From NCBI RefSeq assembly GCF_029953285.1, contig NZ_JASAOI010000014.1, forward strand, positions 1-64,000: DNA of 64,000 bases. The letters are read 5' to 3'. This DNA comes from Yinghuangia seranimata. GTDB lineage: Bacteria; Actinomycetota; Actinomycetes; Streptomycetales; Streptomycetaceae. The translations under genes were made by a program, and so were the position numbers. Each line of letters starts with the position of its first letter. The stretch's first letter is position 1. The notes beneath the pieces were generated by a model. It was given only the letters and a program-made list of their open reading frames with translations, had not been told where the DNA came from and ran no database searches. Positions 1 to 7,880 of the stretch are shown here, piece after piece.

Positions 1-335
1 CGCGCGCTGTCGCGCGCGGCGGTCAGCCTATGTACCCCGCGGGTTGTTACTGGGGGTTTGCGGCAAAGGGCCGACGCGGCAGGCTTGCCGCCCTCATCCT
101 TGTCATCCGCTGGTCGATCGACCCTGGATCGGTATTGGCGGCTCACGGGCGAGGTGAGCCGATTGCCGCACGCACTGGTCGGTCTCCAAGGCCCATTCCG
201 GCCCGTGCTGCTTCGGTGGATTTTCGGCCGCTACTCATCAGGACGTCGTCCACGACTGTTCTTGAGGCCCCTGGTCGTGGGCTGTGCTGGGCCCCGGGAC
301 GGCGGGTTGGTGAGGCACGCGGCACAATCGTGACC
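1..335. other. Leading non-coding stretch
   Basis: No convincing gene is visible before the first DUF202 gene. A long open frame runs through here in phase with that gene, but its translation is low-complexity and has no family resemblance, so I treat it as the upstream region. No strong hairpin or operator stood out. Confidence 0.5.
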
Positions 336-698
336 ATGACCGCCGATCGCCGCCGCCCCCGTCTGCGTGAGATCGGTGACGAGCCCGACTACCGGTTCAC
401 GCTCGCCAACGAGCGGACGTTCCTGGCGTGGATCCGTACCGCGTTGTCGCTGGTGGCGGGTGGGGTGGCGGTGGTGCAGTTCGCGTCGGACCTGGGGTCG
501 CGGCCGCACAGGCTGGCGCTCGGGTTCATCCTGGTGGGGCTGTCGCTGGTGCTGGCGGTGTCGTCGTACCGGCGGTGGTTCCGGGTCGAGCGGGCGATGC
601 GGTTGGGGGACCCGTTGCCGTCGACGCCGATGCCGCTGGTGATCTCGGCGGGGGTCGCCGTGGCCATCACGCTGAGCGTCGTGTTCCTGGCGCTGTGA
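336..698 (+). CDS. DUF202 small membrane protein (YidH-like)
   Basis: A 120-residue inner-membrane protein of the DUF202 family, similar in plan to E. coli YidH. The family signature is clear near the N-terminus: an acidic and aromatic segment (EPDYRFTLANERTFLAWIR), then about three hydrophobic helices (roughly residues 33-52, 62-80 and 97-118). The biochemical function of the family is unknown. I chose the ATG at 336 because the signature starts about 15 residues later; a GTG two codons upstream (330) is equally possible. It is followed after 7 nt by a second DUF202 gene, mirroring the yidH-yidG pair of enterobacteria, so the two proteins probably act together in the membrane. Confidence 0.85.
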   Translation: MTADRRRPRLREIGDEPDYRFTLANERTFLAWIRTALSLVAGGVAVVQFASDLGSRPHRLALGFILVGLSLVLAVSSYRRWFRVERAMRLGDPLPSTPMPLVISAGVAVAITLSVVFLAL

Positions 699-705
699 GC
701 CGGCG

Positions 706-1032
706 TTGACGACCGCGCCGCGCGATCCCGGGCTGCAGCAGGAGCGGACGCGGCTGGCGTGGTCGCGTACGGCGCTGGCGTTCGCGGCGAACGGCGGCCT
801 GCTGCTGCACGCGGGCCACGAGCGCGACGCCTGGCCGTGGCTGCTGCCCGGGGCGCTGGTGATCGCGTTGTCGCTGCTGGTCTACCTGGCGGGTCTGGTG
901 CGCGCGGAGCGGGTCGAGCGGGCGCTGCGGGCGGGCGCTCCGGTGCACGGCGGCCGGTTGATCGTGGCGGTCGGGGCCGCGGCGACGCTGGTGTCGGTGT
1001 TCGGCGTCGTCATGCTGGCGACGCGCGCGTAA
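706..1032 (+). CDS. DUF202 small membrane protein (YidG-like)
   Basis: The second DUF202 protein, 108 residues. It carries a shorter form of the family signature (LQQERTRLAWSRTALAF) and about three predicted helices (residues 20-38, 46-65 and 85-106). The only in-frame start close to the upstream stop is TTG at 706, 7 nt after the previous gene, which suggests translational coupling. No function is established. It ends just before a short perfect inverted repeat that also covers the end of the convergent marR-type gene. Confidence 0.8.
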   Translation: MTTAPRDPGLQQERTRLAWSRTALAFAANGGLLLHAGHERDAWPWLLPGALVIALSLLVYLAGLVRAERVERALRAGAPVHGGRLIVAVGAAATLVSVFGVVMLATRA

Positions 1033-1040
1033 CAGGCCCC

Positions 1041-1058
1041 GACCCGGAGGTCCGGGTC
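1041..1058. terminator. Bidirectional hairpin between DUF202 and marR-type genes
   Basis: GACCCGGA and TCCGGGTC form a perfect 8-bp inverted repeat separated by 2 nt. It sits between convergent stops and its distal arm overlaps the stop codon of the minus-strand gene. There is no T-tract, as is usual in high-GC actinomycetes. Confidence 0.5.
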
Positions 1059-1557
1059 AGGCGTACCACCACCACGCCTGGCGCAGCCCCTCCGGGATCT
1101 GTCCGCCGTCGCGGAGGGTGCGCAGGCCTTTGCGCAGGCCGGTGGTGAGTTCGTCGAGGCCGTCGGCGCCGACGGCCTCGGACCACGCGCCCTGGATGTC
1201 GGCGAGTTCGGCCCAGATGATCTCGACGCAGTCGGCGCCGCGCTGGGTGAGGGTGATGCGGCGGGCGCGGCGGTCCTCGGGGTCGGGGCGGCGTTCGACG
1301 TAGCCCTGGCGGGCGAGGTGGGTGACGACCTCGCCGGCGGACTGCTTGGTCATGCCGAGGCGGCGGCCCAGTTCGGTGGCGGTGGTGCCGTGCTCGCCGA
1401 CGAGGGTGAGCGCGAAGCCGTGGGTGGGGCGCACGTCGTCGAATCCGGCGGCGGTCATGCGGTCGGAGAAGACCTGGCTGATGCCGCGCACGGCGCCGAC
1501 GAGCAGTGTCACGAGTTCCGACCCGGGGTGGGCCCCGGCAACCGCGTCCTTTTGCAC
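1057..1557 (-). CDS. MarR-family transcriptional regulator
   Basis: A 166-residue winged-helix regulator. The recognition region reads TTATELGRRLGMTKQSAGEVV, with the charged wing RRPDPEDRRARRITLT typical of MarR proteins; flanking helices would form the dimer interface. I chose GTG at 1557 because the longer frame opens at a GTG (1614) lying inside the loop of the exporter's terminator hairpin, so that start cannot serve an independent transcript. Just upstream (1571-1584) the motif CTGTC occurs twice, 8 bp apart, and may be an operator. It lies downstream of the DHA2 exporter in the same direction and could regulate it, although the strong hairpin between them argues for separate transcription. 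Confidence 0.85.
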   Translation of the reverse strand: MQKDAVAGAHPGSELVTLLVGAVRGISQVFSDRMTAAGFDDVRPTHGFALTLVGEHGTTATELGRRLGMTKQSAGEVVTHLARQGYVERRPDPEDRRARRITLTQRGADCVEIIWAELADIQGAWSEAVGADGLDELTTGLRKGLRTLRDGGQIPEGLRQAWWWYA

Positions 1558-1594
1558 GCGGTCAGAGTACCTGTCTATCTGTCCCCGCACGGCC

Positions 1595-1628
1595 GGAGGG
1601 GCCGACTGCTTCACCAGTCGGCCCCTCC
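1595..1628 (-). terminator. Strong intrinsic terminator after the DHA2 exporter
   Basis: A perfect 14-bp stem (GGAGGGGCCGACTG with its complement CAGTCGGCCCCTCC) closes a 6-nt loop. It lies 38 nt beyond the exporter stop and upstream of the marR-type start. It is symmetrical, but only the minus-strand exporter ends here. Confidence 0.8.
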
Positions 1629-1665
1629 TGTTCCGGGTCGCCCCGGGTTTCCCCCGTACGCCGGG

Positions 1666-3279
1666 TCAGACGTGTACGGACACCGAGCCATCGCGGTGTT
1701 CGCCTGCCCGGACGAGCAGTGCCAGCACGATCGCGCACACCAGCGCGATGCCGCTGAGGGTGAACGCCAGGTGCATGCCGTCCAGGAAGGAGGCGTGCGC
1801 GGCGTCGGTGATGTGGGGGACGGCCTCGACGGGGGTCTTGGCGTCCACGGGCGGGAAGCCCTGTGCGACGGCGCTCTTCATCTTGTCGGCGTCGCCGGAC
1901 GACAACGGGCCGAGGCCTTCGGCGGCCCAGTGGCCGGGCAGTGAGGAGGCGACCTTGGCGGACATGACGGCGCCGAGGATCGCGGTGCCGAGCGCGCCGC
2001 CGACCTGCATCGCGGCCTGCTGGATGCCGGACGCGACGCCCGCGAGGGCGACGGGGGCGTTGCCGACGATGACGTCGGTGGCGGCCACCATGATCGGGCT
2101 GAGTCCGAGGCCGAGCAGCGCGAACACGGGCGCGGTGGCGCCGAGCGAGGCGTCGCTGCCGAGCTGGCCCATCCAGAACATCGCGGCGGCGGAGACGGCG
2201 AGCCCGCCGATGATCGGGACGCGCGGGCCGAGCTTGCTCACCAGCGCGCCGGCGAGCCCGGAGCTGAGCATCATCATCAGCGTCAGCGGGAGCATGCGGA
2301 CGCCCGCCTCGACGGGCGAGAGCCCGCCGACGCCGATCAGGTAGAAGGTGAGGAAGAACAGCGCGCCGAACATGGCGAACGCCATCACGAGCATGAGCCC
2401 GATGCCGGCCGAGAAGCTGCGGTTGCGGAACAGCGCGAGCGGCATGAGCGGTTCGGAGGCGCGGCCCTGCCACAGGGCGAACAGCACGAGCAGGACGACG
2501 GCGGCGGCGAGGAAGCCGATCGTGTAGGCGCTGGTCCAGCCGTGGTCGCCGGACTTGATGACGCCCCAGACGAGGCTGAACATCGCGCCGGAGAGCAGGG
2601 CGACGCCGGGCAGGTCGATGCGTCCGGTCAGGCCGGGTTCGCGGGTGTCGGCGAGGACGGCGAGGCCGACGGCGACGGCGATGAGGCCGACGGGGGCGTT
2701 GATGAAGAAGACCGACTCCCAGCCGACGTTCTCGACGAGCAGGCCGCCGACGATGGGTCCGGCGGCGGACGCGGAGGAGATGGCCGCGGCCCAGATGCCG
2801 ATCGCCATGTTGAGCTTGTCGCCGGGGAAGCTGGAGCGCAGCAGGCCGAGCGCGGTGGGCTGGAGCATGGCGCCGAAGACGCCCTGGAAGACGCGCAGGG
2901 CGATGAGCGCGGTGATGTTGCCGGCGACGCCGATGGCGACCGAGGTGAGGGCGAACCCGACGGCGCCGGTGAGGAAGATCGTGCGGTGGCCGTAGCGGTC
3001 GCCGAGCTTTCCGGCGGGGATGAGGAAGACGGCGAGGGCGAGCAGGTAGCCGTTGGTGACCCACTGGAGGTCGGACATCGAGGCGCCGAGGTCCTCGGCG
3101 ATCGACGGGTTGGCTATCGCGACGACGGTGCCGTCGAGGGACACCATCATGACGCCGAGCGCGACGGCGATGAGGGTGAGCCAGGGGTGGCCGCGCAGGC
3201 CCTTGTGGGACGCGGCGGAGTCGGGAGAGGGGGAGTGCGGCTGTCGCCGGCCGCGTTCGAGCGTGTCGGTGTTCGGCAT
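1666..3279 (-). CDS. DHA2-family MFS drug/metabolite exporter (14 TM)
   Basis: A 537-residue proton-coupled antiporter of the DHA2 (14-helix) branch of the major facilitator superfamily, probably exporting toxic amphiphiles. After a hydrophilic tail of about 33 residues, helix 1 carries the DHA2 motif SLDGTVVAIANPSI. Motif A (GKLGDRYGHR) follows helix 2, and motif C-like sequence lies in helix 5 (AAISSASAAGPIVGGLL). The start is ATG 3279 with GGGGGAA upstream. The gene is divergent from a TetR gene across a 156-bp promoter region packed with TGGCA repeats, so repression by that TetR is the natural inference. Substrate cannot be read from sequence. Confidence 0.92.
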   Translation of the reverse strand: MPNTDTLERGRRQPHSPSPDSAASHKGLRGHPWLTLIAVALGVMMVSLDGTVVAIANPSIAEDLGASMSDLQWVTNGYLLALAVFLIPAGKLGDRYGHRTIFLTGAVGFALTSVAIGVAGNITALIALRVFQGVFGAMLQPTALGLLRSSFPGDKLNMAIGIWAAAISSASAAGPIVGGLLVENVGWESVFFINAPVGLIAVAVGLAVLADTREPGLTGRIDLPGVALLSGAMFSLVWGVIKSGDHGWTSAYTIGFLAAAVVLLVLFALWQGRASEPLMPLALFRNRSFSAGIGLMLVMAFAMFGALFFLTFYLIGVGGLSPVEAGVRMLPLTLMMMLSSGLAGALVSKLGPRVPIIGGLAVSAAAMFWMGQLGSDASLGATAPVFALLGLGLSPIMVAATDVIVGNAPVALAGVASGIQQAAMQVGGALGTAILGAVMSAKVASSLPGHWAAEGLGPLSSGDADKMKSAVAQGFPPVDAKTPVEAVPHITDAAHASFLDGMHLAFTLSGIALVCAIVLALLVRAGEHRDGSVSVHV

Positions 3280-3345
3280 GGGTGTTCCCCCGTGGGGTGG
3301 TGGTGCGTGGGTGTTGTCCGGCGGGTTCTGCCTCTCGTAGGCTAA

Positions 3346-3411
3346 TGGCACTGAGTGACAGATGGCAATGTGAGCCAAGTTGCACTCGATGGCAGGTGGC
3401 ATACTCGCGCC
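3346..3411. promoter_or_regulatory. Operator array, TGGCA every 17 bp (x4)
   Basis: The divergent promoter contains TGGCACTGAGTGACA (3346), TGGCAATGTGAGCCA (3363), TTGCACTCGATGGCA (3380) and TGGCATACTCGCGCC (3397). Their starts are exactly 17 bp apart. The first is a near-perfect inverted repeat (TGGCACT-G-AGTGACA) and the second keeps TGGC-N7-GCCA. This is the expected architecture for cooperative binding of TetR dimers controlling the exporter and the tetR-type gene itself. Confidence 0.65.
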
Positions 3412-3435
3412 CAAAGATGGAAAGGGAGCCTGATC

Positions 3436-4143
3436 GTGGACCACGGCGCATCCAGAACCAGCGGCACCACCGCGGGCACCGGCGGCCTCGCGACCGCTCC
3501 CGCGGGGCTGCGCGAGCGCAAGAAGGAGCGCACCCGCGAGGCGCTCATCGACGCCGCCCTGGAGCTGTTCTGGCGCAAGGGCTACGACGCGACGACGATC
3601 GACGAGATCGTCGCCGCGGTCGACGTGTCCCGCCGTACCTTCTTCCGTTACTTCGCGGGCAAGGAGGAGGTCGCCCTCGCGCGCTCCAACGAGGTCGAGC
3701 GCTCGCTGGTGGGCGCCCTCGCGGAGCGCCCGTCCGCCGAGCCGCCCGTCGTCGCGCTGCGCCAGGCCACGCGCGCGATCATGGCCGCGCTGGAGGGCGA
3801 CCCCAAGCGGGGCTCGTCCGAGGCGTACGTGCGCACCCGGCGCCTCATCGAGGCCAATCCGACGCTGATGGCCGCGACCCTGCGGCACGCGATGGAGACC
3901 GAGCGCCTGATGGCCGCGGAGATCGCCCGCCGCCAGGGCGTCGACCCGCACACCGACCTGCGGCCCGCGCTCACCGTCAGCTGCTTCAACGCCGTCGTGC
4001 GGGTGGCGATGGACGAGTGGACCGAGCGCGGCGCGATGCACACCAGCGAGCTGGCCGCCGCCATCGACGAGGCGTGGCGCGCGATGGCCGGCCTGATCGA
4101 GTCGGGCTGGCTGGGCAGCGGCTGGGCGTCGGACGAGGACTGA
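3436..4143 (+). CDS. TetR-family repressor, divergent from DHA2 exporter
   Basis: A 235-residue one-component repressor. After an N-terminal extension of about 28 residues, the TetR DNA-binding domain runs from LRERKKERTREALIDAAL through TIDEIVAAVDVSRRTFFRYF to the GKEEV helix. The rest is a helical ligand-binding and dimerisation domain. The chosen start is GTG 3436, preceded 8 nt away by AAGGGAG; the frame is open further upstream but that part would cover the operator array. Divergent organisation with the exporter predicts that a transported compound relieves repression. No ligand can be inferred. Confidence 0.9.
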   Translation: MDHGASRTSGTTAGTGGLATAPAGLRERKKERTREALIDAALELFWRKGYDATTIDEIVAAVDVSRRTFFRYFAGKEEVALARSNEVERSLVGALAERPSAEPPVVALRQATRAIMAALEGDPKRGSSEAYVRTRRLIEANPTLMAATLRHAMETERLMAAEIARRQGVDPHTDLRPALTVSCFNAVVRVAMDEWTERGAMHTSELAAAIDEAWRAMAGLIESGWLGSGWASDED

Positions 4144-4399
4144 TCCCGGCCGGCGGTAAGGCAATCTGACGATCCGTCGAATTCGTCGTCCGACGAGGCC
4201 CAGATTTAACGGACTGACCAGTAAGGTTTGCTCGGCATGCGATGCGTGCCCAAGATCACGTCGCCAGGTCGTGGTCGGTTGGTGTGCCCGCACGTGCGGG
4301 CACGACAGCTACGGGGGTGCTCGCCGTGGGGTTCCGTCCGACCCCGATCGACGCACCGGGAGGCGGCCGCGCGCGGCCGCGTGGGGAGGGGTGTCGGCC

Positions 4400-5416
4400 A
4401 TGAGCATGTCCGAGTCCGGGGCCAAGCCGCCGACCAGTGCCGACGTCGCCCGGGCCGCGGGGGTCTCGCGGTCGACCGTGTCGTACGTCCTCAACTCGCC
4501 GCCCGGTGCCCGGGTGAGCGCCGAGACCCGCGAGCGCGTGCTGAAGGCGGTGCGGGAGCTGGGCTACGCCCCCAGCGCGCCGGCCCGTTCGCTGCGCTCC
4601 GGCAACAGCGACGTGGTGCTCTTCCCGCTGCCGCTGCAGCCGATGGGCCAGCTGCTCGAGCAGTTCATCGACGAGTTCACCGAGGCGCTGCGCCGCCAGG
4701 ACCTGAACCTGCTGATCCACGGCGACCGGTACGCGCGCGGCGTGGACGCGGCGCGTTCGTGGGCGGCGCTGCGCCCGCTGGCCGTGATGGCGGAGTCCGC
4801 GCGGCTGACCGACGGCGGCGTGGAGGTGCTGCGCCGCGCAGGCGTGCGGGCGATCTTCGCGTGGGGCCGTGAGGAGCACCCGGGCGTGCCGACGGCGATC
4901 TTCGACAACCGCGACACCGGCGCCCAGGCGGTGCGGCACCTGATATCCCGCGGCCACCGCCGGCTGGCGTGCCTGGTGCCGTCGGGCCCGCTGGCGGGTC
5001 TGGGCCAGGAGCGGTGGGAGGGCGCGAAGGCGGCGGCCGAGGCGGCCGGCTGCGTGATGCGCCGGGTGGACGTCGGGTACGTGCGCGAGGACATCCTGCG
5101 GGTGGTGCGCGGCTGGCAGCAGGAGACCGAGCCGCCGACCGCGGTGTTCGCGGGGAACGACGACTTCGCCCTGATGATCATCTCGGCGCTGCGTGAGTGC
5201 GGCTGGACGGTGCCGGGGGACATGGCCGTCGTCGGTGCGGACGACCTGCCGTTCTGCGACCTGGTGTGGCCGCGGCTGACGAGTGTCGCGATGCACACGC
5301 GCACGATGGGCGGCGGTGCGGCGGACGCCCTGACGTCGCTGATGGCGGGCAAGCCGTACAAGCACCGCGACCGCATGGTGGTGCACCCGCGCGTGGTGGT
5401 GCGCGAGTCGGGCTGA
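4400..5416 (+). CDS. LacI-family transcriptional regulator
   Basis: A 338-residue LacI/GalR regulator. The N-terminal helix-turn-helix reads SADVARAAGVSRSTVSYVLN (about residues 12-31), followed by the hinge helix region (YAPSAPARSLRSG) and a periplasmic-binding-protein-like sensor domain ending in the usual VFAGNDDFAL and VVGADDLPF segments. The start is ATG 4400, 9 nt after GGAGGG; a nearer GTG (4391) abuts that ribosome-binding site and is rejected. No sugar-uptake genes adjoin it, so its target is unknown. Its TGA stop lies inside the first unit of a 10-copy 7-bp tandem repeat. Confidence 0.9.
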   Translation: MSMSESGAKPPTSADVARAAGVSRSTVSYVLNSPPGARVSAETRERVLKAVRELGYAPSAPARSLRSGNSDVVLFPLPLQPMGQLLEQFIDEFTEALRRQDLNLLIHGDRYARGVDAARSWAALRPLAVMAESARLTDGGVEVLRRAGVRAIFAWGREEHPGVPTAIFDNRDTGAQAVRHLISRGHRRLACLVPSGPLAGLGQERWEGAKAAAEAAGCVMRRVDVGYVREDILRVVRGWQQETEPPTAVFAGNDDFALMIISALRECGWTVPGDMAVVGADDLPFCDLVWPRLTSVAMHTRTMGGGAADALTSLMAGKPYKHRDRMVVHPRVVVRESG

Positions 5417-5482
5417 CGCCTGACGCCTGACGCCTGACGCCTGACGCCTGACGCCTGACGCCTGACGCCTGACGCCTGACGC
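5413..5482. repeat. Tandem repeat, 10 x 7 bp (CTGACGC)
   Basis: Ten perfect head-to-tail copies of CTGACGC begin over the lacI-type stop codon (TGA 5414-5416) and fill the gap towards the convergent tetR-type gene. The unit is not a multiple of three and contains TGA, so the array supplies stops in all three plus-strand frames. It looks like a slippage-prone short repeat. Confidence 0.97.
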
Positions 5483-5534
5483 CGGGCGCGGGGCGGCCCG
5501 CACGCGCGGCCCGCGTCGGGTCGGCGTGCGTCGG

Positions 5535-6131
5535 TCAGCGGGTACCGGTCAGCCGCGCCGCGGCCCGCCTGGCCGCGGTCAGCGCGTCGGCGCGCGTGGC
5601 GCCGGCGAGGCCGAGCACGACCCGCGTGCTGAGCCCTTCCAGCAGGGCGAGCAACTCCGAGGTGTCGGCGTCGAGTTCGTCGACGGTGAAGGCGCCGCGC
5701 GCGGTGCCGTCGGCGAGGATCGCGGCCAGGTCGCGCTGCCAGCCGGCGTCGATCTCCTCCTGGGCGCTGCGCAGTTCGTCGTTCCCGGCGGTGCGGGCCC
5801 ACAGTTCGATCCACAGCATCCAGCGGGGGTCCCGCGCGCCCACGGGCAGGTAGAGGTCGAGGAACAGGTCGAGTTTGCGCGGGGGTTGGACGCGGCGCGC
5901 GAGCACGGCGGTGCGTTCCTCGGCGAGCTTGTCCTCGCTCCACCGCAGCGCGGCGAGCAGCAGCTGGTCCTTGCTGCCGAAGTAGTACAGGATGTGGCCG
6001 CCGCTGGTGCCGAGGCGTTCGGCGAGGCCCGCCATGGTGAGGCCGGCCAGGCCGTTCTCGGCGATCGCCGTGACGGCCTCCTCGAGCATGCGGTCCCGGG
6101 CGAGCTGCCCGTCGCGCCGCCGTGTTGCCAC
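5535..6131 (-). CDS. TetR-family regulator, divergent from NCS1 permease
   Basis: A 198-residue TetR regulator with an N-terminal domain reading RDRMLEEAVTAIAENG, then LTMAGLAERLGTSGGHILYYFGSKDQLL, and a C-terminal domain of the kind seen in regulators of nitrogen or nucleobase catabolism (WIELWARTAGNDELR). The start is GTG 6131, preceded by GGGAGA. The gene is divergent from the NCS1 permease and amidohydrolase; three copies of a TTGA-N7-TCAA inverted repeat lie in the shared promoter. It therefore probably represses the uptake and hydrolysis pair, and possibly itself. Confidence 0.9.
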   Translation of the reverse strand: MATRRRDGQLARDRMLEEAVTAIAENGLAGLTMAGLAERLGTSGGHILYYFGSKDQLLLAALRWSEDKLAEERTAVLARRVQPPRKLDLFLDLYLPVGARDPRWMLWIELWARTAGNDELRSAQEEIDAGWQRDLAAILADGTARGAFTVDELDADTSELLALLEGLSTRVVLGLAGATRADALTAARRAAARLTGTR

Positions 6132-6188
6132 CGGTCTCCCGTCTCTCCCGCCGTGTCCGGGCCCGACCCTATCCGGTGCCGCGGTGAC

Positions 6189-6294
6189 TTTGAACACTGG
6201 TCAAGTTTCTCTCTCGTTCCCGGCGAACCCTTGACACCGCGTGGCCTCGCCCTGGACCTTGATTGTCGTTCAAGTTTCTTGAGCGTCATTCAAA
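6189..6294. promoter_or_regulatory. Three TTGA-N7-TCAA operators upstream of NCS1 permease
   Basis: The 17-bp inverted repeat CTTGA-N7-TCAAG is perfect at 6258-6274. Variants occur at 6189-6205 (TTTGA-N7-TCAAG) and 6278-6294 (CTTGA-N7-TCAAA). The last two start 20 bp apart, about two helical turns. The position between the divergent tetR-type and permease genes marks them as the likely TetR-binding sites. Confidence 0.65.
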
Positions 6295-6332
6295 CTTCAG
6301 CGCCCATTCCACCACCCATGAGGGGAGGCACG

Positions 6333-7766
6333 GTGACCCAGACCCCCGTGCACGCCGCGGCCACGCCCGCCACCCCCGTCGCGGCCGCGCCCGGCTCGGA
6401 CGAGCTGTTCCAGGTCGAGACGCACGGCATCGACCCCATCCCCGACGCCGAACGGCACGGCGGCGCCAAGGACCTGTTCTGGCTGTGGTTCGGCTCGAAC
6501 CTGACCTTCACCTACGTCATCAACGGCACCCTCGCGGTCGCCTTCGGCCTGTCCTTCTGGGCCGCGACCGCGGTCGTCGTGCTCGGCGGCCTGGCGTTCT
6601 TCGTGGTCAGCGCGCTCGGCCTGGCCGGCATCCGCACCGGCACGGCGACGCTGGTCATCTCCCGCGCCACCTTCGGGGTGCTCGGCAACTTCCCCGCCGG
6701 ACTGCTCAACTGGGTGGTCGGCATCGGGTACATCATCCTCAACACCGTGGTCGGCACCTTCGCCCTCGAAGCGCTGTTCGCCGATCTGGGCTGGGACGGC
6801 GGCGACCCCGCGCTCGCCCTCGCGCTCGCCGTCACCCTGGCGCTGACCTTCGTCGTCGCCATGTGGGGACACGCCACCGTGCAGGCCGCCGAGAAGTGGG
6901 CGGCGTACGTGCTGGCCGCCGGCTTCGCGGTCGTCCTCGTCCTCGTCCTGCCCGACGTCGTGACCGGCTACGACCCGGGGCCCGTCGAGGGCGGCACGTT
7001 CCACGCCTGGACGCTCGCCCTCGTCGTCATGATCGCCGGCCCCGTCTCCTACCTGCCGATGCCGTCCGACTACACCCGCTACCTGCCGCGCACCACCACG
7101 CTGCGCTCCATCACCTGGAGCGGCGCGCTCGGCGGCATGCTCTCCTCGGTCCTGCTCGGCGTCGTCGGCGTCGCGGCCGCCACCCAGGCCGACATGACCG
7201 ACCCCGTGGAGGGCTTCGCCTCGCTGCTGCCGGGCTGGTTCCAGACGCTGTTCCTGTTCCTGGTGGTCGGCGGGTCGGTCACCAACTCGATCATCACGCT
7301 GTACTCCTCGAGCCTGAACCTCCAGGTGCTGGGCATCCCGTGGTCGCGGGCGCGCGGCATCTGGGTCAGCACCGCGTTCATCGCCGCGGGCTCGCTCGCG
7401 ACGCTGTTCTGGTTCGACTTCACCGAGTCGCTGACCAGCTTCCTGTCCGTGCTGCTGGTCGTGTTCGCGCCGTGGGGCGGCGTGTTCATCGCCGACACCC
7501 TCATGCGCCGGTGCCGCTACGACGCGGACGCGCTGCACAACATGTCCGGCGGCGCCTACTGGTACCACCGAGGCTTCCACCTGCCGGGCATGGCGGCGCT
7601 CGCCTCCGGCATCGCGGTGGCCGCGCTGTGCGCCGAGTCCGCGCTGTGGACCGGGCCGCTCGTCGCCCCGCTCGGCGGCGACTTCACGCTGCTCGGCGCG
7701 GTCGTCGCCGGGCTCGCGTACTGGGCGCTCGCCCGCCGCGAACCGCAGTTCCGGCACGGCGCCTGA
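6333..7766 (+). CDS. NCS1-family nucleobase/allantoin-type permease
   Basis: A 477-residue permease of the nucleobase:cation symporter-1 family (purines, cytosine, allantoin, hydantoin, thiamine precursors). After a hydrophilic tail of about 50 residues, the family start region LFWLWFGSNLTFTYVINGTL precedes about 12 membrane helices; the conserved PSDYTRYLPR stretch sits near the middle. The start is GTG 6333, 4 nt after AGGGGAGG; ATG 6318 lies in the same frame. It is followed by an amidohydrolase, consistent with import and then ring opening of a cyclic amide. The exact substrate is not decided by the sequence. Confidence 0.9.
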   Translation: MTQTPVHAAATPATPVAAAPGSDELFQVETHGIDPIPDAERHGGAKDLFWLWFGSNLTFTYVINGTLAVAFGLSFWAATAVVVLGGLAFFVVSALGLAGIRTGTATLVISRATFGVLGNFPAGLLNWVVGIGYIILNTVVGTFALEALFADLGWDGGDPALALALAVTLALTFVVAMWGHATVQAAEKWAAYVLAAGFAVVLVLVLPDVVTGYDPGPVEGGTFHAWTLALVVMIAGPVSYLPMPSDYTRYLPRTTTLRSITWSGALGGMLSSVLLGVVGVAAATQADMTDPVEGFASLLPGWFQTLFLFLVVGGSVTNSIITLYSSSLNLQVLGIPWSRARGIWVSTAFIAAGSLATLFWFDFTESLTSFLSVLLVVFAPWGGVFIADTLMRRCRYDADALHNMSGGAYWYHRGFHLPGMAALASGIAVAALCAESALWTGPLVAPLGGDFTLLGAVVAGLAYWALARREPQFRHGA

Positions 7767-7880
7767 CCCGAGACGCCCGGGGCCGGAGGACCGCCCCCGT
7801 CGGTTCGCCGGCCCCGGGCCCGTAACGCGCAGCCGTATCCGCTCCACCCGCTTCACCCGTACCACCCCTTTGGAGGACCC

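Noticed and set aside
30-698. Extended 222-residue version of the first DUF202 protein
   Set aside because: The extra 100 N-terminal residues are low-complexity and precede the family signature; family members are about 110-120 residues.
1558-1614. Upstream GTG start (1614) for the MarR-type gene
   Set aside because: It falls within the loop of a 14-bp terminator hairpin of the preceding gene.
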